Assembly (NCBI GenBank): GCA_947474545.1
Contig: CANJJI010000004.1
Location: 1 to 64,000, forward strand
DNA: 64,000 nt
Reading direction: 5' to 3'
DNA from: Beijerinckiaceae bacterium
GTDB lineage: Bacteria > Pseudomonadota > Alphaproteobacteria > Rhizobiales > Beijerinckiaceae
Position numbers and translations under genes: made by a program. Shown piece after piece: positions 20,549 through 29,780 of the stretch. Each line of letters starts with the position of its first letter. The stretch's first letter is position 1. Under the pieces are notes generated by a model, which searched no databases, had not been told where the DNA came from, and was given only the letters and a program-made list of their open reading frames with translations.

Positions 20549-20722
20549 TGTGCGTCTCCTCCTTGTTCACCGATATTCCGTACCGGTGATTTCGCGGCAG
20601 CAAGCTAACATATTGCATGTTGTTGAATAGAAGAAATCGTGCGGTTTTATTGATGGGCACTTGACCACTGAGTGGGCAGCGTCTTGCGGACTTGCTGTAA
20701 CTTTCAAAATTGTGCAACCGCC

Positions 20723-21517
20723 TCACACCGGGTTCGTTGTCGTTCCCTTGAACGCGAGATAGCCGCCGTCCAGCAAGAGATCCGTACCTGTCATAAACGC
20801 CGATTCATCGCTTGAAAGAAAAATCGCTCCTGCGGCGATTTCTTCGGTCTTTCCGGTTCTCCCGACGAGATAGGCGGGGCCCTTGGCGGCATTGGCTTCC
20901 TCGCGGCTTTTGAAGCGCTGCATGGCGGCGCGCAGCGTATCTATCGCTCCGGGCGAAATGGAATTGGCGCGGATGTTGTCCTTGCCGAAATCGATGGCGA
21001 GACATTTGGTGAGCTGCAGCACTGCACCCTTGGACGAACAATAGGCGGGACGTCTGGGCATTCCGATGTGGCCGTGTGACGATGCAATATTTACGATTGT
21101 GCCGCCGCCTGCGCGGCGCATTTCGCCAACCGCATATTTGCACATGAGGAACATGCCGGTGAGATTGACGTCGAATGCAGAGCGCCAGTTTTCCAGCGAC
21201 AGTTCTTCGACTGTACCGAGCGGAGTGGCTGCAGCCGCGACATTGGCCAGCGTGGTCAGTTTCCCGAAGGCGTCCACGGCGGATTTGACAACGTGTTCGC
21301 ACTGGGCAGGGTTGGTGACGTCGAGGGCTGTCGCTGTGGCGCGGCCACCGCCGGTCTTGATGTCATCGGCTACAGCTTGCGCCTTTTCCAAACTGATGTC
21401 GGCAACAAGAACTTCTGCTCCCTCTGCAGCGTATCGGCGGGCGATAGCGCTGCCGATTTCTCCCCCACCGCCGGTGACTATTGCAACGCGTCCTTCGAGT
21501 AAAAACGGTCTGGCCAT
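20723..21517 (-). CDS. SDR family oxidoreductase
   Basis: TGGGGEIG, YCSSK, FLSSDESAFMTGTDLLLDGGY. Confidence 0.92.
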   Translation of the reverse strand: MARPFLLEGRVAIVTGGGGEIGSAIARRYAAEGAEVLVADISLEKAQAVADDIKTGGGRATATALDVTNPAQCEHVVKSAVDAFGKLTTLANVAAAATPLGTVEELSLENWRSAFDVNLTGMFLMCKYAVGEMRRAGGGTIVNIASSHGHIGMPRRPAYCSSKGAVLQLTKCLAIDFGKDNIRANSISPGAIDTLRAAMQRFKSREEANAAKGPAYLVGRTGKTEEIAAGAIFLSSDESAFMTGTDLLLDGGYLAFKGTTTNPV

Positions 21518-21680
21518 GGTCCCCCCTGTTGTAAGCTTGTTTGGAGGACATCAGTGCATAAAGTAGGTCGTGTAAACAACTGGGATATATTACCCGATCT
21601 GAATAGGGTGAATTAAATTCAAGACAAAATGAAGTTGTAAAAAGTCGCCGCCGAATTCAAGCTTGGGAATATTGCTTCAA

Positions 21681-21708
21681 GGCTCGGAATTTATTTCGCT
21701 TCCGAGCC
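21681..21708 (-). terminator. Hairpin just downstream of rimM
   Basis: Perfect 9-bp stem GGCTCGGAA/TTCCGAGCC; weak T-tract. Confidence 0.45.
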
Positions 21709-21710
21709 AG

Positions 21711-22289
21711 TCAGGCTTCGCCGTCGATTTCGGCCGGTGGCTCAACAATAATATATTTTCCGGCGATGTTCACTTCAGGAACAGCAGCTTTTGTGAAAGG
21801 TACCATGCGGCTTTCGGCGGTGCCTGCGTCGATTTCCAGGATATCGCCAGCACCGAAATTGACCACGTTCAGGACTCGACCGAAACGTTCGCCACTTTTG
21901 AGCCGGGCCTCCAGGCCAATGAGATCCGTGAGGTAATATTCGTCTTCTTCTGGCGGGGGAAGTTGCAAACGGTTGACAAATATCTCTTGATTGACAAGCG
22001 TTTCGGCTGAGTCACGATTGTCGATGCCTGAAATCCGGGCAACTAACATGTCATCTTTGATGTGCCGCACATTTGATAGGCGAAATTGCCGGGAATTGTC
22101 GCGATTTACGAGTTCACCATAGCGTGCAATCGCCAATGGTTCAGCTGTGAATGACTTGATGCGTATTTCGCCGCGCACACCGTGCGCTGCGCCAAATCTG
22201 CCCACCAAAATCAGATTCTTAGGGCCAGAAGGCGATTTTCTGGGTTGGGCCGCGTCGGGATGGGTGGACTTATCCGGCTGCCGGCTCAT
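21711..22289 (-). CDS. rimM: Ribosome maturation factor RimM
   Basis: LVGRFGAAHGVRGEIRIKSFTAEP; LIGLEA. Confidence 0.93.
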   Translation of the reverse strand: MSRQPDKSTHPDAAQPRKSPSGPKNLILVGRFGAAHGVRGEIRIKSFTAEPLAIARYGELVNRDNSRQFRLSNVRHIKDDMLVARISGIDNRDSAETLVNQEIFVNRLQLPPPEEDEYYLTDLIGLEARLKSGERFGRVLNVVNFGAGDILEIDAGTAESRMVPFTKAAVPEVNIAGKYIIVEPPAEIDGEA

Positions 22290-22302
22290 TGCAATAGCCC
22301 GA

Positions 22303-22333
22303 GATCTGCCTGCAATCTCATTGCAGGCAGATC
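22303..22333. promoter_or_regulatory. Perfect 13-bp hairpin in the rpsP-rimM spacer
   Basis: GATCTGCCTGCAA-tctca-TTGCAGGCAGATC. Confidence 0.65.
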
Positions 22334-22379
22334 AGGATGGGTTTCAAATACGGCGATGCGCTTCATGAAGCGCGAACTC

Positions 22380-22754
22380 TCAGCTTTCGGCAGGTTCGGC
22401 GGCGGCAGCGGCTGCTTTTTCCGCAGCTGCGGCGTTGGCTGCAGCGCGTTCCTGAGCCTTCTTCTTGGGAAGAGCTTTTTCCGGATTGTTGCGGGCTTCG
22501 CGCTTGCCGATGCCGACAGTCTCGAGCAGGCGTGCGACGCGATCCGTCGGCTGAGCGCCCTTGGCAACCCAGGCTGCAGCCTTTTCCGCATCCAGCACGA
22601 GACGCAAAGCGTCGTCCTTCGCCTTCAGCGGATCGAACGTGCCGAGCTTTTCGATGAAACGGCCATCTCTGGGCGAGCGGCCATCGGCCACGACGATGCG
22701 ATAGAACGGGCGCTTCTTGGCGCCGCCACGGGCGAGGCGAATTTTTACGGTCAT
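22380..22754 (-). CDS. rpsP: 30S ribosomal protein S16
   Basis: [42 protein letters not shown]. Confidence 0.98.
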   Translation of the reverse strand: MTVKIRLARGGAKKRPFYRIVVADGRSPRDGRFIEKLGTFDPLKAKDDALRLVLDAEKAAAWVAKGAQPTDRVARLLETVGIGKREARNNPEKALPKKKAQERAAANAAAAEKAAAAAAEPAES

Positions 22755-22798
22755 GCTTTGTGCCTTTCGTTGCTTTCCAATGTTTCAAAAGCGGATAG

Positions 22799-22855
22799 CG
22801 AATAGTGAGCAGCGAATAGAGGTTGTCCTATTCGTTATTCGCTACTCACTATTCG
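22799..22855. repeat. Nested inverted repeat between ffh and rpsP
   Basis: CGAATAGTGAG/CTCACTATTCG outer arms; CGAATAG/CTATTCG inner arms. Confidence 0.65.
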
Positions 22856-22857
22856 TC

Positions 22858-24426
22858 TCATTTCTTCTTCCCGAACGGGTTGAACCCACCGGAAAATCCT
22901 CCGCCAAGTCCCGGCAGCTTCACGCCGCCCAGTCCTGGCAAACCTGTTTGCGGTCCGCCCAGCAATCCCGGCGGCGGCGCTTCGGGCAGTTTGGGCATTT
23001 GTGCGGGGAGATTGCCGCCGCCCATCTGCTTTTTCATCTCCTCGATCTGTTCTGGGGTTGGCGTGGGCATGCCGCCGCCAATGCCGAACATCTGCGCCAT
23101 CTTGGCCATGGGCCCGCGCTTGCCCGCCTGCTGCCCCATCATCTTCATCATGTCAGCCATTTGGCGATGCTGTTTGAGAAGCTTGTTGAGATCTTCCACT
23201 TTCATGCCGGCGCCAGCGGCAATGCGCTTCTTGCGGGATGCTTTCAAAATATCGGGATTGCGCCGCTCCAACGGGGTCATTGAGAGAATGATCGCGCGCT
23301 GGCGCTTGATCGTTTTTTCGTTGATATTCGCATTGGCCATTTGATCCTTGATCTTGGCAACGCCGGGCATCAGCCCCATCAAGCCGCCAAGACCGCCCAT
23401 CTTTTCGATCTGGGCGAGCTGGTCGCCCATATCGTTGAGATCGAACTTGCCCTTGCGCATCCGCTCGGCCATGGCCGCGGCTTTTTCCGCGTCGATATTC
23501 GCGGCGGCCTTTTCGACCAGGGCGACGATGTCGCCCATTCCGAGAATGCGGTTGGCAATACGCGAGGGCTGGAATTCGTCGAGGTCGTCGACCTTTTCAC
23601 CTGTGCCGATGAGCTTGATCGGCTTGCCGGTCACGGCGCGCATGGAGAGTGCGGCACCGCCGCGCCCATCGCCGTCCATGCGGGTCAGCACAATGCCGGT
23701 GATTCCCACGCTTTCGTTGAAATTACGGGCGAGATTGACTGCGTCCTGGCCTGTCAGAGAATCCGCAACAAGCAGGATTTCATGGGGGTTGGCGGCGGCC
23801 TTGATCTCCGCCATTTCCTGCATCAGGGGTTCGTCGATGTGGGTGCGGCCAGCGGTATCCAGCAGGACAACATCATAGCCCTGCAACCGCGCGGCCTGTT
23901 CGGCGCGGCGGGCGATCTGTACCGGCGTTTCGCCTGCGACAATCGGCAGGGTTTCGATGCCAATCTGGCGGCCCAGTACCGCGAGTTGTTCCTGAGCGGC
24001 TGGGCGTTTCACGTCGAGCGACGCCATCAACACCTTGCGCTTGTAACGATCGGTCAGGCGCTTGGCGATTTTTGCAGAGGTGGTGGTTTTACCAGCGCCC
24101 TGAAGGCCGACCATCATGATGGCGACCGGCGGCGCTGCGTTCAGATTGATCGGTTCGCCTTCGCCGCCAAGGGTTTCGACGAGCACGTCATTGACGATCT
24201 TGACGACCATCTGGCCCGGCGTGACAGATTTGACGACATTGACGCCAACAGCCTGCGCGCGGACTTTTTCAGTAAATTCGCGCACGACTTCGAGCGCCAC
24301 GTCCGCCTCTAGCAGCGCCCGGCGAATTTCGCGCATGGCAGCGTTCACATCAGCTTCGCTCAGGGCGCCGCGGCGTGTCAGACTGTCAAATATGCCGGAG
24401 AGCTTTTGACTGAGGCTCTCGAACAT
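22858..24426 (-). CDS. ffh: Signal recognition particle protein Ffh
   Basis: GLQGAGKTTTSAKIA, DTAGRTHID, Met-rich M domain. Confidence 0.98.
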   Translation of the reverse strand: MFESLSQKLSGIFDSLTRRGALSEADVNAAMREIRRALLEADVALEVVREFTEKVRAQAVGVNVVKSVTPGQMVVKIVNDVLVETLGGEGEPINLNAAPPVAIMMVGLQGAGKTTTSAKIAKRLTDRYKRKVLMASLDVKRPAAQEQLAVLGRQIGIETLPIVAGETPVQIARRAEQAARLQGYDVVLLDTAGRTHIDEPLMQEMAEIKAAANPHEILLVADSLTGQDAVNLARNFNESVGITGIVLTRMDGDGRGGAALSMRAVTGKPIKLIGTGEKVDDLDEFQPSRIANRILGMGDIVALVEKAAANIDAEKAAAMAERMRKGKFDLNDMGDQLAQIEKMGGLGGLMGLMPGVAKIKDQMANANINEKTIKRQRAIILSMTPLERRNPDILKASRKKRIAAGAGMKVEDLNKLLKQHRQMADMMKMMGQQAGKRGPMAKMAQMFGIGGGMPTPTPEQIEEMKKQMGGGNLPAQMPKLPEAPPPGLLGGPQTGLPGLGGVKLPGLGGGFSGGFNPFGKKK

Positions 24427-24682
24427 GGGTTCGCTCCGTTAAGCGTGTCAAACCGCAAAGCACAAGCGCGCCCGGGGGCGCATCGCGCTGCCGGACGTTG
24501 ACCTCCTGCCTCAAGGGCTGGTCGGCTTCTGCGTTCAGGGTTCTGGACGAGAATATCCGGCTTTTAGGGGGGAGCAGCGGACAAGTCAATGTAAACTGTT
24601 GGAATGTGCGTTCAAACACTGAAAATGGCTCCTGTTTGCCTCAATTTCGGGAAAAATCCTTTCCTTATTGGAGGCATTACCG

Positions 24683-25882
24683 ATGGTGCATAGCCTTTTG
24701 ATCCATTGCAGACCTTCGCCACTCACGCGCCTGAATTTGGCCGTGGCCGCGACCGGAGCCTTGTTGTTGGCGTTCACTGGCCCGAACAGAGCTATGGCGC
24801 AGATGGACGTCATTGACCCCAATCACTTCGGACTGCGACAGGAAATGCCGCTCCTGAAAGTTCAGGGTCCATCTGGGCCGTACCGTCTGGAACTCATGGT
24901 TGTGCGCTCTGCTGGCGCACAAGGTAAGCTGCCAATTGCCCTGATCACTCACGGCAAACCCCGCAACGCCGCGGAAATGGCAAAAGTGCGTGGTGAAACA
25001 ATGGTGCGCGAGGCTCGTGACATGGCCTATCGGGGATACCTTGCTGTTGCCGTTGTCCGGCGCGGATATGGACAATCGGACGGAACACCCGGCGTCGCCA
25101 GCAACGCCCCTTACCTTCAGTGCAATTCAGCAAGCTTGCAGAAATATTTCGAAGTTGAGGCCGATGATCTGGAAGCCGTTCTCAAGTCTATCGCCATCCG
25201 GCCCGATGCTGACGCCACCCGCGTTATCGCCATTGGCGGCTCTGTGGGTGGCGGCGTAGCGCTGGCGCTGGCCGCACGCAACCCGCAAGGCCTGTTGGGC
25301 GTAGTCAGCATTTCTGGCGGCGTGCGTTTGACTAACGCCGAGGGTCAGGTCGCTTGCCCCTATAACCATCTGGCTGAAGCCTATGGAAAGCTCGCCGTCA
25401 GTACGAAGGTCCCTTCGCTTTGGATTTATTCGCAGAATGACCGAACGTTCGACCCTTCTGTCGTTAAGATGCTCCACATCGCCTATTTAGCGGCGGGCGG
25501 CAAGGCGTCGTTGAGAATGATTCCGCCAATTGGCGAAGACGGCCATAACGCGATGCATTTGGCCGACGGTCGCAAGCACTGGCTCACACAATTCGATATT
25601 TTTGCTGTCGACAACAGATTACCCACATGGAGCGTCGAGCACACAAACCTTGCCATGCAGCTGACTAAATTACCTACCAAATACCGCCCCTTCATGGCGG
25701 AATATTTTTCGGCCTACACGCCCAAGGTTCTAGTGCAGGCACCAAATGGCAATGTGTCATTCAATGCCGACACGCGGAGCCTGTTCAACGCGCGCCAATC
25801 AGCTCTTGAGGCCTGTCAAAAAGCTGCCGGCGCCCAATGTCGCGTAGTGCTCGAAAACTTTGCACCGCCGCTCGGACAGTAG
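24683..25882 (+). CDS. Secreted alpha/beta hydrolase (dienelactone-hydrolase-like)
   Basis: Signal peptide; GGSVGGGVALALAARNPQGLLG; GHNAMHL. Confidence 0.8.
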   Translation: MVHSLLIHCRPSPLTRLNLAVAATGALLLAFTGPNRAMAQMDVIDPNHFGLRQEMPLLKVQGPSGPYRLELMVVRSAGAQGKLPIALITHGKPRNAAEMAKVRGETMVREARDMAYRGYLAVAVVRRGYGQSDGTPGVASNAPYLQCNSASLQKYFEVEADDLEAVLKSIAIRPDADATRVIAIGGSVGGGVALALAARNPQGLLGVVSISGGVRLTNAEGQVACPYNHLAEAYGKLAVSTKVPSLWIYSQNDRTFDPSVVKMLHIAYLAAGGKASLRMIPPIGEDGHNAMHLADGRKHWLTQFDIFAVDNRLPTWSVEHTNLAMQLTKLPTKYRPFMAEYFSAYTPKVLVQAPNGNVSFNADTRSLFNARQSALEACQKAAGAQCRVVLENFAPPLGQ

Positions 25883-25935
25883 CGACCACCACGGCTGAAA
25901 AAGTTACCTTGTGCAAGGTAGAAACCAGGCACGGG

Positions 25936-26154
25936 CTAGACTTTCGCCTTCTCTGCCCGTTTCTCAGCCACACGCTTCATGGCGGCTTTCGCCGCCTGAT
26001 AGGCCTTGGCCTCAAGGCCCCAATACATGCCTTTTTCCAGCGGGATCAAATTACCCGCCACATAAATCTCCCAGGCCCAGCGTGCATCGCGGCCATTGCC
26101 GCCGCGCGGGAGCAGTCTGAGGGAATATTCGGGATGTTCTGGCTGATCTGACAT
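25936..26154 (-). CDS. Small hypothetical protein
   Basis: Short ORF MSDQPEHPEYSLRLLPRGGNGRDARWAWEIYV..., intergenic, no competing ORF favoured. Confidence 0.5.
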   Translation of the reverse strand: MSDQPEHPEYSLRLLPRGGNGRDARWAWEIYVAGNLIPLEKGMYWGLEAKAYQAAKAAMKRVAEKRAEKAKV

Positions 26155-26196
26155 CTGACGAGTATGGCATGGAAAACTCGCGCAACCCAAAAAATC

Positions 26197-26586
26197 TCAA
26201 TCCTGCAGGATATCAAGCAACCGCAATATCAGGATCGTCAGGCTTGCGACTACAAAACTGTAAACAACAAGCCTGATGAAGGGCCGCTGGACGCGCGCTT
26301 TGCCTGGCATACCCATGGGGTAAATGACCGGCAACGGTGACCCCACGGGTGGCTTCTTTGCGCCGCCCCCATAAGTATCCGTGATTTTATGAAGAGTGCC
26401 GTTTTCGTCGTGAAATTCCACCATCGCCATGAAATATTCAGAACCATAATCGGTTCGCCGTTCATGATCGACAACCGTACCCTTGGTTCGTGACTTTGGA
26501 TATCTCAGAAACCACCAATCCTGGTAAACAAGATGGCCAAGAATGGGGGTCAGAAACAGGATTGCGATCCAAAGAAAAAGCGTCAC
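26197..26586 (-). CDS. DUF3592-like membrane protein
   Basis: Two TM helices flanking a small domain with DUF3592-like pattern. Confidence 0.65.
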   Translation of the reverse strand: MTLFLWIAILFLTPILGHLVYQDWWFLRYPKSRTKGTVVDHERRTDYGSEYFMAMVEFHDENGTLHKITDTYGGGAKKPPVGSPLPVIYPMGMPGKARVQRPFIRLVVYSFVVASLTILILRLLDILQD

Positions 26587-26608
26587 AGGCAGCGCCTCCG
26601 CTGCTATA

Positions 26609-27667
26609 TTATTGCGCGCCGATTAAAAACTTCTTCATGACGACATCCTGCAATGTGGCCTTGCGTTCCGCACTCATGCCATTGATCAGGCCCAGTGCTC
26701 TCTCGCGCGTGACTTCCGGTGATTGAAAATCGATATAGCGCTCGAGACGCACGCCTTCTGCAATCACGGCGGGATCTGTTAGCACCTTGCGCACTATAGC
26801 GCGAATAAATGCAACGCGTTCGGGCGGCGCTTTCGGGTTCATCATGATGATCCGGCCGAGCGCGTCGATATCTGCGCGGGCGTTCATCCACCATGTCTGG
26901 GTTTCGTTGAGGCCGCCTTGTTCAAATATTGTAGGCATATCCGGCAGGAAGCGCGAACGGGCGCGCGCAACCACTGCGATGGCACGGTTTTGTCCGCTCT
27001 TTATATAGTTGTTAGCAGACGTATCGGATACATAGAGCGCGTCCATTTCGTTACGTGCGATGGCCAGCGAGCCTTCATTGCTGGAACGATAGCCAAGCAC
27101 AGCCCGGCATTTCATGGCAAACGCTTCACAGAGCATGGAGGCGCCGTCAGACAATCCGTCTATGGGGCCGGTGGCGGGCCAGCGCACCACATCGAGCGAT
27201 TTGAGATCTGCCAGAGTTTTGACTGGAGACTTCGGTTCCACCAGCACGACCCAGGGCGACTGGCTGACTGTGGCGAGAAAATTGATCCTGCTCAGATCAT
27301 ATTGCACTGTCTTGAGCTCAAATAACTGGGACATAACGGCTGCGCCGCCGTTCATGATGATAATCTGCTGGCCGTCATTATCTGTCGCGTACATCCGGTT
27401 AAGCGCGATCAAACCACCGACTGCACCTTGATTGTCTACGATAACGCTATTGCCGAGTTCGGTTGAAAAATAAGGCGCCAGTAGCCGGGCATAATTGTCA
27501 TAACCGCCACCGGGGCCGCCGCCAGCGATGAATCGCAAAGGGTGGGTTTTGTAATAGGTGATGGCATCGAGATCGCCGGGCGATTGGGCCATCGCCATGG
27601 ATGTGCCTGCCAACAGGGCAAACAAGGCCTGACAGGACCTTGTAATCAGCTTGGATAGACCGGCCAT
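26609..27667 (-). CDS. TctC/Bug-like substrate-binding protein
   Basis: Start trimmed to MAGLSKLITRSCQALFALLAG signal peptide; FIAGGGPGGGYDNYARLLAPYF; VDNQGAVGG. Confidence 0.75.
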   Translation of the reverse strand: MAGLSKLITRSCQALFALLAGTSMAMAQSPGDLDAITYYKTHPLRFIAGGGPGGGYDNYARLLAPYFSTELGNSVIVDNQGAVGGLIALNRMYATDNDGQQIIIMNGGAAVMSQLFELKTVQYDLSRINFLATVSQSPWVVLVEPKSPVKTLADLKSLDVVRWPATGPIDGLSDGASMLCEAFAMKCRAVLGYRSSNEGSLAIARNEMDALYVSDTSANNYIKSGQNRAIAVVARARSRFLPDMPTIFEQGGLNETQTWWMNARADIDALGRIIMMNPKAPPERVAFIRAIVRKVLTDPAVIAEGVRLERYIDFQSPEVTRERALGLINGMSAERKATLQDVVMKKFLIGAQ

Positions 27668-27844
27668 GTGTTTCCCCCAAATGAATTGAGGCGATGTTAT
27701 GATGGGAGAGACATTGCGGCAAGCCAGATGGAACAGCATCCGGAAGCGGTAGTTTGGACGGCGTAGAATATCTGCGTCACAAAACGGTCTGGACTCTCAG
27801 ACAAGATTTCACCTTTCGCAGCGCAATTGCGTATCTCAGAACAT

Positions 27845-29050
27845 TCACTCGTGCCGGAGTGCTTCGATCGGGTCCATATGTGCAGCGCCACGGGCTGGAA
27901 AATAACCGAAGACAACGCCGACAGCGGCAGAAAAAACAAAGGCAACAAAGACAATCATGGGATCGACGACGAAGGGTATGTTCATAAAGCGTGCAGCAAC
28001 AAAGGCGAAGCCGAGGCCGGTGCCTATTCCAACGATGCCGCCAAATATCGAAAGCACGACAGCCTCGACCAGAAACTGCATGAGAACCTGACTTTCAAGC
28101 GCGCCGATCGCCAGCCTTATGCCGATTTCCCGCGTTCGTTCGGTCACAGATACGAGCATGATGTTCATGATGCCAATGCCGCCGACCAGCAGACTGACGC
28201 CTGCAACTGCTGCCAGAAGGCCTGTCAACATCGTGGTTGCTGCAGCCTGAGTTTCGGCAACCTGCTTCATGTCGCGAACTGTGAAATCATCGCGCTTGCC
28301 TGGCGTAATGTTTCGCCTTTCCCGCAAAAGGAATTCTATGTCGGTCTGGACTTTTGCTGTGTCAATTCCATCCTCAGCAGAAACATAGATCGTTGGAATA
28401 TCGCTGTTGCCAGCTATACGCCGGTGAAACGTGCGCAATGGCATAATGACGATGTCATCCTGATCAGAGCCAAAACTTGATTGTCCCTTGCCTTCGAGAA
28501 CGCCGATAACTTCGCACGAAATCTTGTTGACCCGGATTGCGCGCCCGATGGGCTCGCTGGAACCAAACAGGCGCGTTCGCACTGTTGTTCCAATAATGCA
28601 GGCGGCGCGGCCACTTCTCAATTCACCTTCGAGAAAGGTACGGCCACTGTCGAGAGACCATGCCTGGGCGATAAAGTAATTGTTGTCTGTGCCGCGAACC
28701 GGCGTCATCCGGTTTTCGGAACCTGATACAAGCGTCACTGCCTTTTGCGCTACAGGCGCAACGACCTGAATGCCGCGCAACTGGCTTCGCAAAGCCTCGA
28801 TATCCCGAATGTTGAACGGTTTGGCATCAGCGCTCGCCCGTCCCGGCCCGAACTGGCCCGGGCTCAGAAATAGAAGGTTGCTGCCAAGCCGAGACAAGTC
28901 GGCTTTTACTTTTGCTGTTGTGCCATTGCCAATCGTCACCATGGCAATCACCGCGGCTACGCCAATGACGATGCCGAGCACTGTCAGAGAGGAGCGCAGG
29001 ACATTCCGGAATATTGCCTGGCGGGCAAGTCTGATTGTTTCAAGCAGCAT
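27845..29050 (-). CDS. ABC transporter permease, MacB-like
   Basis: FtsX/MacB-like architecture; LTVLGIVIGVAAVIAMVTIGNG; GIMNIMLVSVTERTREIGIRLAIGA. Confidence 0.92.
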   Translation of the reverse strand: MLLETIRLARQAIFRNVLRSSLTVLGIVIGVAAVIAMVTIGNGTTAKVKADLSRLGSNLLFLSPGQFGPGRASADAKPFNIRDIEALRSQLRGIQVVAPVAQKAVTLVSGSENRMTPVRGTDNNYFIAQAWSLDSGRTFLEGELRSGRAACIIGTTVRTRLFGSSEPIGRAIRVNKISCEVIGVLEGKGQSSFGSDQDDIVIMPLRTFHRRIAGNSDIPTIYVSAEDGIDTAKVQTDIEFLLRERRNITPGKRDDFTVRDMKQVAETQAAATTMLTGLLAAVAGVSLLVGGIGIMNIMLVSVTERTREIGIRLAIGALESQVLMQFLVEAVVLSIFGGIVGIGTGLGFAFVAARFMNIPFVVDPMIVFVAFVFSAAVGVVFGYFPARGAAHMDPIEALRHE

Positions 29051-29777
29051 GGGCGCGTGCCTCTCCGCTCACATCACTTGCAATCTTGCCGTCGACGAAC
29101 TTGATGATGCGGCGTGCGTAATCCGCCATGTCGGATTCATGCGTCACCATGATCACGGTGATATTGCGATCACGGTTCAATCCTGTGATCAGTTGCATGA
29201 TTTCATGACTGGTTTTGGTGTCGAGATTTCCTGTGGGTTCATCGGCCAGCAATACGGCAGGGTTTGTCACGATAGCACGCGCAATCGCTACACGTTGCTG
29301 CTGACCGCCTGAAAGCATGCTTGAGACGTGGTTGGCCCGATTTTCAAGACCAACTTGTTCCAGCGCGCGCATGGCTGCTTGCCGGCGCTCGGAAAATTTC
29401 ATTCCGCGGTAGATAAGAGGCAACTCCACATTTTCAACCGCGCTGGTGCGCGCAAGCAGATTGAATCCCTGAAAAACGAATCCGATGTAATGGCGGCGCA
29501 GCAGGGCGCGCTGGTCCCGGCTGAGGGCGCCAGCTTCAATTCCAAGGAATGAATAGCTTCCGGAGGTTGGGGTATCCAGGCAGCCGATCATGTTCATGGC
29601 CGTCGATTTGCCAGAGCCCGACGGCCCCATAATCGCGACAAACTCGCCGCTCTGTATTGTCAGATCTACGCCGGCAAGCGCATGAACAATGGCTTCTCCA
29701 CTGCCATAAATTTTCTCGACATTCCTGAATTCGATCAGGGATTGGCCGGGATTTGCAGATTCAGGTTCCGGTGGCAT
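29040..29777 (-). CDS. ABC transporter ATP-binding protein, MacB/LolD-like
   Basis: Walker A GPSGSGKST, LSGGQQQRVAIARAI, LLADEPTGNLD. Confidence 0.96.
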   Translation of the reverse strand: MPPEPESANPGQSLIEFRNVEKIYGSGEAIVHALAGVDLTIQSGEFVAIMGPSGSGKSTAMNMIGCLDTPTSGSYSFLGIEAGALSRDQRALLRRHYIGFVFQGFNLLARTSAVENVELPLIYRGMKFSERRQAAMRALEQVGLENRANHVSSMLSGGQQQRVAIARAIVTNPAVLLADEPTGNLDTKTSHEIMQLITGLNRDRNITVIMVTHESDMADYARRIIKFVDGKIASDVSGEARAHAA

Positions 29778-29780
29778 GGG

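Noticed and set aside
23341-24312. 323-aa plus-strand ORF opposite ffh
   Set aside because: Antisense shadow of Ffh
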